Position numbers and translations under genes: made by a program | Assembly (NCBI GenBank): GCA_947561715.1 | Contig: OX387198.1 | Span: forward strand, 2,294,001-2,358,000 | Direction: 5' to 3' | Length of the DNA stretch: 64,000 bases | Origin: Ascidia mentula | Taxonomy: Eukaryota > Chordata > Ascidiacea > Phlebobranchia > Ascidiidae | Shown: one piece after another, positions 60,105 through 64,000 of the stretch | How positions within the stretch are numbered: position 1 is the first letter of the stretch | How the letters are laid out: each line of letters begins with the position of its first letter | The notes under the pieces: generated by a model | The model's input: only the letters and a program-made list of their open reading frames with translations | Database searches by the model: none | What the model was told of the DNA's origin: nothing

Positions 60105-60475
60105 TTTTTTCTTTTCCATAGAACTGAAATGGAAGAGGCAGACATTTCGTGTACATCAACACCTACAAACTCCTCACCGCCTTGCAAGAAACGAAAACTG
60201 TCACCCTCAGTGTCTTAGATAACAAAAATTTGCTTTATTTCATGTATGTATGTTATTAATCAACTCAATTTGCCCTTTGCCAGGAAAGCATTGTCCACAA
60301 CAATACACATTCAATGGAATTAAAAACTCAGTCACAATCTCATAACTTTTCAAACTTTTGCAGTTTTGTGGCAGATACACTTAAATCTATGCCCATTAGT
60401 TCTTCTTAGAAAGCAATGGCCGCAATATTACAGTGTTAAGGGGCTCATTGTATGAATACTGATAAAATTTCAGGT
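60105..60475 (+). pseudogene. Relic of MADF-gene basic and BESS-like exons
   Basis: 60130-60218 matches 25555-25645 (TSTNSS, KKRKL coding) and 60282-60475 matches 25708-25887. The donor of the first has gataac for ggtaac, and the BESS part has stops (tct tag and tgt taa in the expected frame). MADF exons 1-3 are not found. So an older MADF gene lay downstream of the TPR gene before the block was duplicated; copy A lost these pieces. Confidence 0.75.
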
Positions 60476-60599
60476 ACGTAAGATTGTTTTTTATAAATAT
60501 TGATAAAGAAGCACTTTGTTTCAAACATCTCTGTATAAGAGTGTTTTGTGAGTGTGTAACATAAACACTTTTTGCTACAATGTTATTAACAGCTTCAGT

Positions 60600-60765
60600 T
60601 ATAGTTTATAGCAGTGTTTCCCACCCGGTGGCACGCGGCGGCATTCCAGGTGGTATGAAATTATTGAAAGCATTCAACATCCTTGGAATTACAATGGTCA
60701 TGTTTTGCATGTCACTAAAGCACAGCAACGTGCACAAACCATACCACAGAAGCAACAAACAGGTA
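60600..60765 (+). pseudogene. Relic linker exon in block B
   Basis: A short hAT-MITE start at 60615 is followed by DCLDNGES-type exon sequence at 60668-60762 with the caacaaacag/gtatt donor. Equivalent to 17826-17920. The exon start is missing. Confidence 0.65.
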
Positions 60766-61949
60766 TTTTAAAAGTTGAAAATAGTATTGTGAAGTTGGGA
60801 CACTGTTAAATCATGTAAGTTTTGTTGACCTCCGGACGCTCATTTTGGAGGTGAATTTCAAAAGTTACCGATAAACTGTGGATAAAATCTGCCATGCATA
60901 TGGGAACAACAGTGTTTTGTGTCGGTCTGATATCGAGCCTCCTACTGGGCTGTGATTGCCCTGTAAGGAACTACGCAGTGTGGCGACCCCGTGTTGCAAA
61001 AGCATAAAACACTTCTGCGTCGTGACAGATAAGCCCAGATGTCAAGACTGTAAAAGCACTGCATGAATTTTTGCACGTGTATGCTTACACAGATTTGGCT
61101 TCGTAAGCATTTAGACAGGCGCACGCACTCAGTCTGTTTTGGTTGGTCACTGCAACATGAACTATTTGAATTTAAATTTCACAGATACTGCTTGATCAAC
61201 ATGGTTCCTAGCGCAGCACTACCATAAAAAATGTACGAATTGAAACAGTATGGGTCAACCAATTATTAAGAATTGTTTTTTTGGCACTTAAGTTACGAGA
61301 GATTTTCATTGCCATCAACGATTCCTCCACCATCCGGTGAGACTTCCTCAGGGTTATGTCACAACAATAATGAATCAAACGTACAATAAAGTTTTAATGT
61401 CGTTATGTTGTTTTTCAGGATATGTTGGAAGACGGTGAACTACGACACTTTCATGTTGATATATACGGTGAATGGAGGATGCTAGTTTTCAAAATACCTT
61501 TGTGCGCTGCATTGCTGACTATCATAGTTTAAACAGTATTTACAACAAACATGTCCGAAAACGCTGGTTCGGTGTACCAGCTCTATTTCAATGCAGCAGC
61601 GACATCATGCGGAAAATGATCCAATATGCACGGTATAGTAATGAAAACGAAATGTAAGGAATTTTAAGGACAACAGTTACAATGGGTTCGTAGATAAAGT
61701 TACTTCGCGCCACTTTTATCGTAAAAAAATCAATTCAACATCGGCGCGAAGTTGAATTGCTTCAAAAATATAACCGGATTCGAATAAAAAAGGTACAAAG
61801 AGCTTACGTAAAATAAATTTACGTCGAAGAGCATAGCTTTTTGGTTAACGTTACAGTTTTACAATGGTGATTACGAGTAAAAAGTTGAAGAACTGTTGAC
61901 AAAGTTTGTTTATGGATTTTGTTGGGTTAGTGGAGGAACTGTTGCCATG

Positions 61950-62135
61950 TTAGCCATCCTCGTCCGTGTCCATATCAGATTCTGGGTTTGCAAGGGGATT
62001 CCCAGCGTATGTTGTAAGTTCGACGAAGGCGCGCAACTCCTTGTATCTGAAGACCAGACTTCCACGTTCGTCTCTAATATACACAACCAGATAGGTTTCT
62101 TGACCGCGAGCAACGTAATAAGTGCGTACAGGCAT
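61950..62135 (-). CDS. Candidate small ORF with acidic tail, copy B
   Basis: 61 codons, MPVRTYYVARGQETYLVV to ESDMDTDEDG. Same start and stop as 19126-19311; differences include C/R, N/Y, I/T, D/Y, E/K, H/N and D/E. Too many replacements to claim strong purifying selection, but no break in either copy. Confidence 0.3.
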   Translation of the reverse strand: MPVRTYYVARGQETYLVVYIRDERGSLVFRYKELRAFVELTTYAGNPLANPESDMDTDEDG

Positions 62136-62852
62136 ATTAAAGCTTTGTTGTTACGCAGCGGTGTAAGAACCTGGAAAAATCAAAGTTTTACTTGTTGAAT
62201 CTGGAAGGAATCACTCAAAGCTGGATATTGAGAGGTAAAAAGTTTCGTGCTCAGTGATTTTGAAAATTCCGTGACTTGCATAACTTATGGGAATAATTCT
62301 GCATTATTCGACCTCCAGGAAAAGAATAAACAAACAATAGAAACAAGCCCTCGTAAACCACGTGACTTAAATAGCCAACCCCCTTACAATATTCTTGTAT
62401 CCTAAACCGTTCGTAGAATTAGTGGCCAAAGCGAAACGTCTGACTGGCAATAATTTCCTTCAAATACCACAAACCTATTTCATTCTCTCATATTCGCGTC
62501 ATTAATTTCGTCATCTTTAACACATGCACAGGGGGTGTTAAAATCATCCAACAACGAAGAACAAAGCGCTAGTTTGATTATGACGTCATTAAGGGTACTA
62601 TTCAACTCAAACCATTCGCTTCGAAACGACTTCCTACAACATACAATAAAACTGAAACATCTTTTGCCTTCTTGTGCAGAACGTTATGTCAACGTACGCT
62701 CAATCATTTTTACAATTAGCGATTCCTAAAGTTGCTTTGTTTCGTCTGCTCAAACAAAACACGTTCTTAAACTGCTATAGTTCTGTAGTAGCCTATCCTT
62801 AACCGACACGCATAATATACTAAGCGACTCCGCCCTAATTCCCTTTTTCAGT

Positions 62853-63209
62853 TTGTATCGAATACGCGATGCGGCGAAATCCACCAGCAGCAAGTTTGCG
62901 TCAAGCGTCGTAAGATACAGGACTGAAACGTTTTGGGGTTCTGGTTCAACATCAGGCCCCAATTACAACTCTATACTAGAATCTAACTATGAATTCAAAA
63001 CCTGTGCTGAAAGCAACCCCGTATCTAATTCCCTGCTACCATCCACATTCAAACAATCTACCAGTAGTGGCGCAGTTACAAATCACAAAGCATTTCAACA
63101 AGTGTTTCCCTATTGTTATTTTGTCAACTTGCGTTACAACCCGACGACCGCAACAATAAAATGTCTACTGTCTGATGCAGAACGTTACAACACCTCGCTT
63201 GTATATTAA
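62853..63209 (+). other. Open frame of 118 codons in block B, doubtful
   Basis: Reads RIRDAAKSTSSKFASSVVRY and continues to a stop at 63209. In copy A the matching regions (20030-20420 and 21735-22095) do not keep one frame, so it is probably not a maintained gene. Confidence 0.2.
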
Positions 63210-64000
63210 CAATAAATATCCTGGTGATAACAACTTAATTAAGTTATTTCATCTACACTCACAACACGCCGTTGGATAGTTTTGGTTCACATCGAAAGCA
63301 GGCAGGTATATATACACCGGCCACAGCACCGGAGGCTGCCTTCTTTAGTAGTTTTCGTCCAACACAAGATACAGAGCGCTAAGCGTCAAGTGCGCGACTT
63401 CGTGTCGCAAATATCAGATTCGCATGAACCTCACGACAAAGAGGCCAAACTTTCGTCTCCTAATTTTTTTGAATTTATTGATGTGATACCAGAGACTTTG
63501 AAGGACTTTGCTGCATTATGTATAAATATATGCAAAAAACAGGTGTTATGCTGGACATTAAGCACACACGACCCAGGCACGTTTCGAATGAGGTTAAATA
63601 ATGCCAGAGACACTAGCATACGCATGGCGTTTGACGCGTTGTTTCATGGTTAGTGTAATTCGGCGACCAAGTCTACCGACGTTGAGTAAACAAACTGATC
63701 ACGTTTGTTTACTCATCACGTTTGTAGATGGGTTTTACCCGCTCAGTGTAAATTGGCCACTCATGGAAGTTCAATTTGTCAAAAGTGAACGGAAAAACTT
63801 TCCAGGTCAAGTCCTTATTCAAGTATTTCCAAAATTTCATGTGTAGTAAAAAATAACATTGGACAGGTGTAGATTGCTGCAACTTCTTTACCAAGACTTT
63901 TACTTTTCTCCGTAAATCAGTGATTCCCAACCTTTTTGTGGTTGCGTGCCACTTGGAGGTAAACAACTTCGACGACGCGTATCACCTAATTGAGAAAGTA

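Larger units (their letters stand above)
55894..64000. repeat. Segmental duplication, copy B (pairs with 12903-23046)
   Basis: Roughly 95% identical to copy A over its length, and runs off the right edge at a point matching about 23020. By the order in copy A, another MADF-headed gene could follow just beyond the window. It lacks copy A's 14531-15010 segment and has single rather than double copies of the 19617-22530 unit. Confidence 0.85.

Noticed and set aside
1-64000. CRISPR array or bacterial operon
   Set aside because: No short regularly spaced repeats and no prokaryotic genes; spliced exons and animal transposons throughout.

Overview
The window is animal nuclear DNA: AT-rich, with short introns, small spliced exons and many DNA-transposon families (PIF/Harbinger, P-element with THAP domain, hAT-like MITEs) plus one Ty3/gypsy-like fossil. 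I see no bacterial or organellar genes. A tunicate or another fast-evolving marine invertebrate fits best; this is inference from style, not a species call.

The core is a small tandem gene family built from exchangeable parts. Gene 1 (about 3741-12902, +) has a TKL/RIPK-like kinase head, a long array of short linker exons and a C-terminal helical TPR-like exon. Gene 3 (about 40127-55893, +) has a MADF DNA-binding head and a BESS-like exon, then the same kind of linker array and a paralogous TPR-like exon. Gene 2 (about 24832-28327, +) has the MADF/BESS head and four linker exons, but its array breaks into unrelated sequence and the TPR part is missing. With the exon borders I place by eye all three read in frame (about 1084, 391 and 1150 codons). 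Nearly all linker exons are symmetric class 1-1, so exons can be gained, lost or skipped without a frameshift.

Layout. 1-728: 195-bp tandem repeat. 730-3740: mostly non-coding, with a CGT-rich repeat and a hAT-like end. 3741-12902: gene 1. 12903-23050: a downstream block that recurs at 55894-64000 at roughly 95% identity, holding a tRNA-derived repeat, decayed exon relics and nested small duplications. 23050-24830: MITE and little else. 24832-28327: gene 2. 28140-28700: a piece of the downstream block. 28698-38590: transposon nest (Harbinger, P-element carrying an LTR-element fragment, a second Harbinger). 38800-40126: block fragment and unassigned DNA. 40127-55893: gene 3, whose linker array has been expanded internally more than once. 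55894-64000: second copy of the downstream block.

The most striking signal is in the two TPR-like exons. They differ at about 69 of some 240 residues, with only about six or seven silent differences by eye, while the introns and 3' flanks around them differ by only about 5%. That pattern points to diversifying selection on the C-terminal domain and suggests a recognition role (immune or self/non-self). The role is inference; the counts are by eye.
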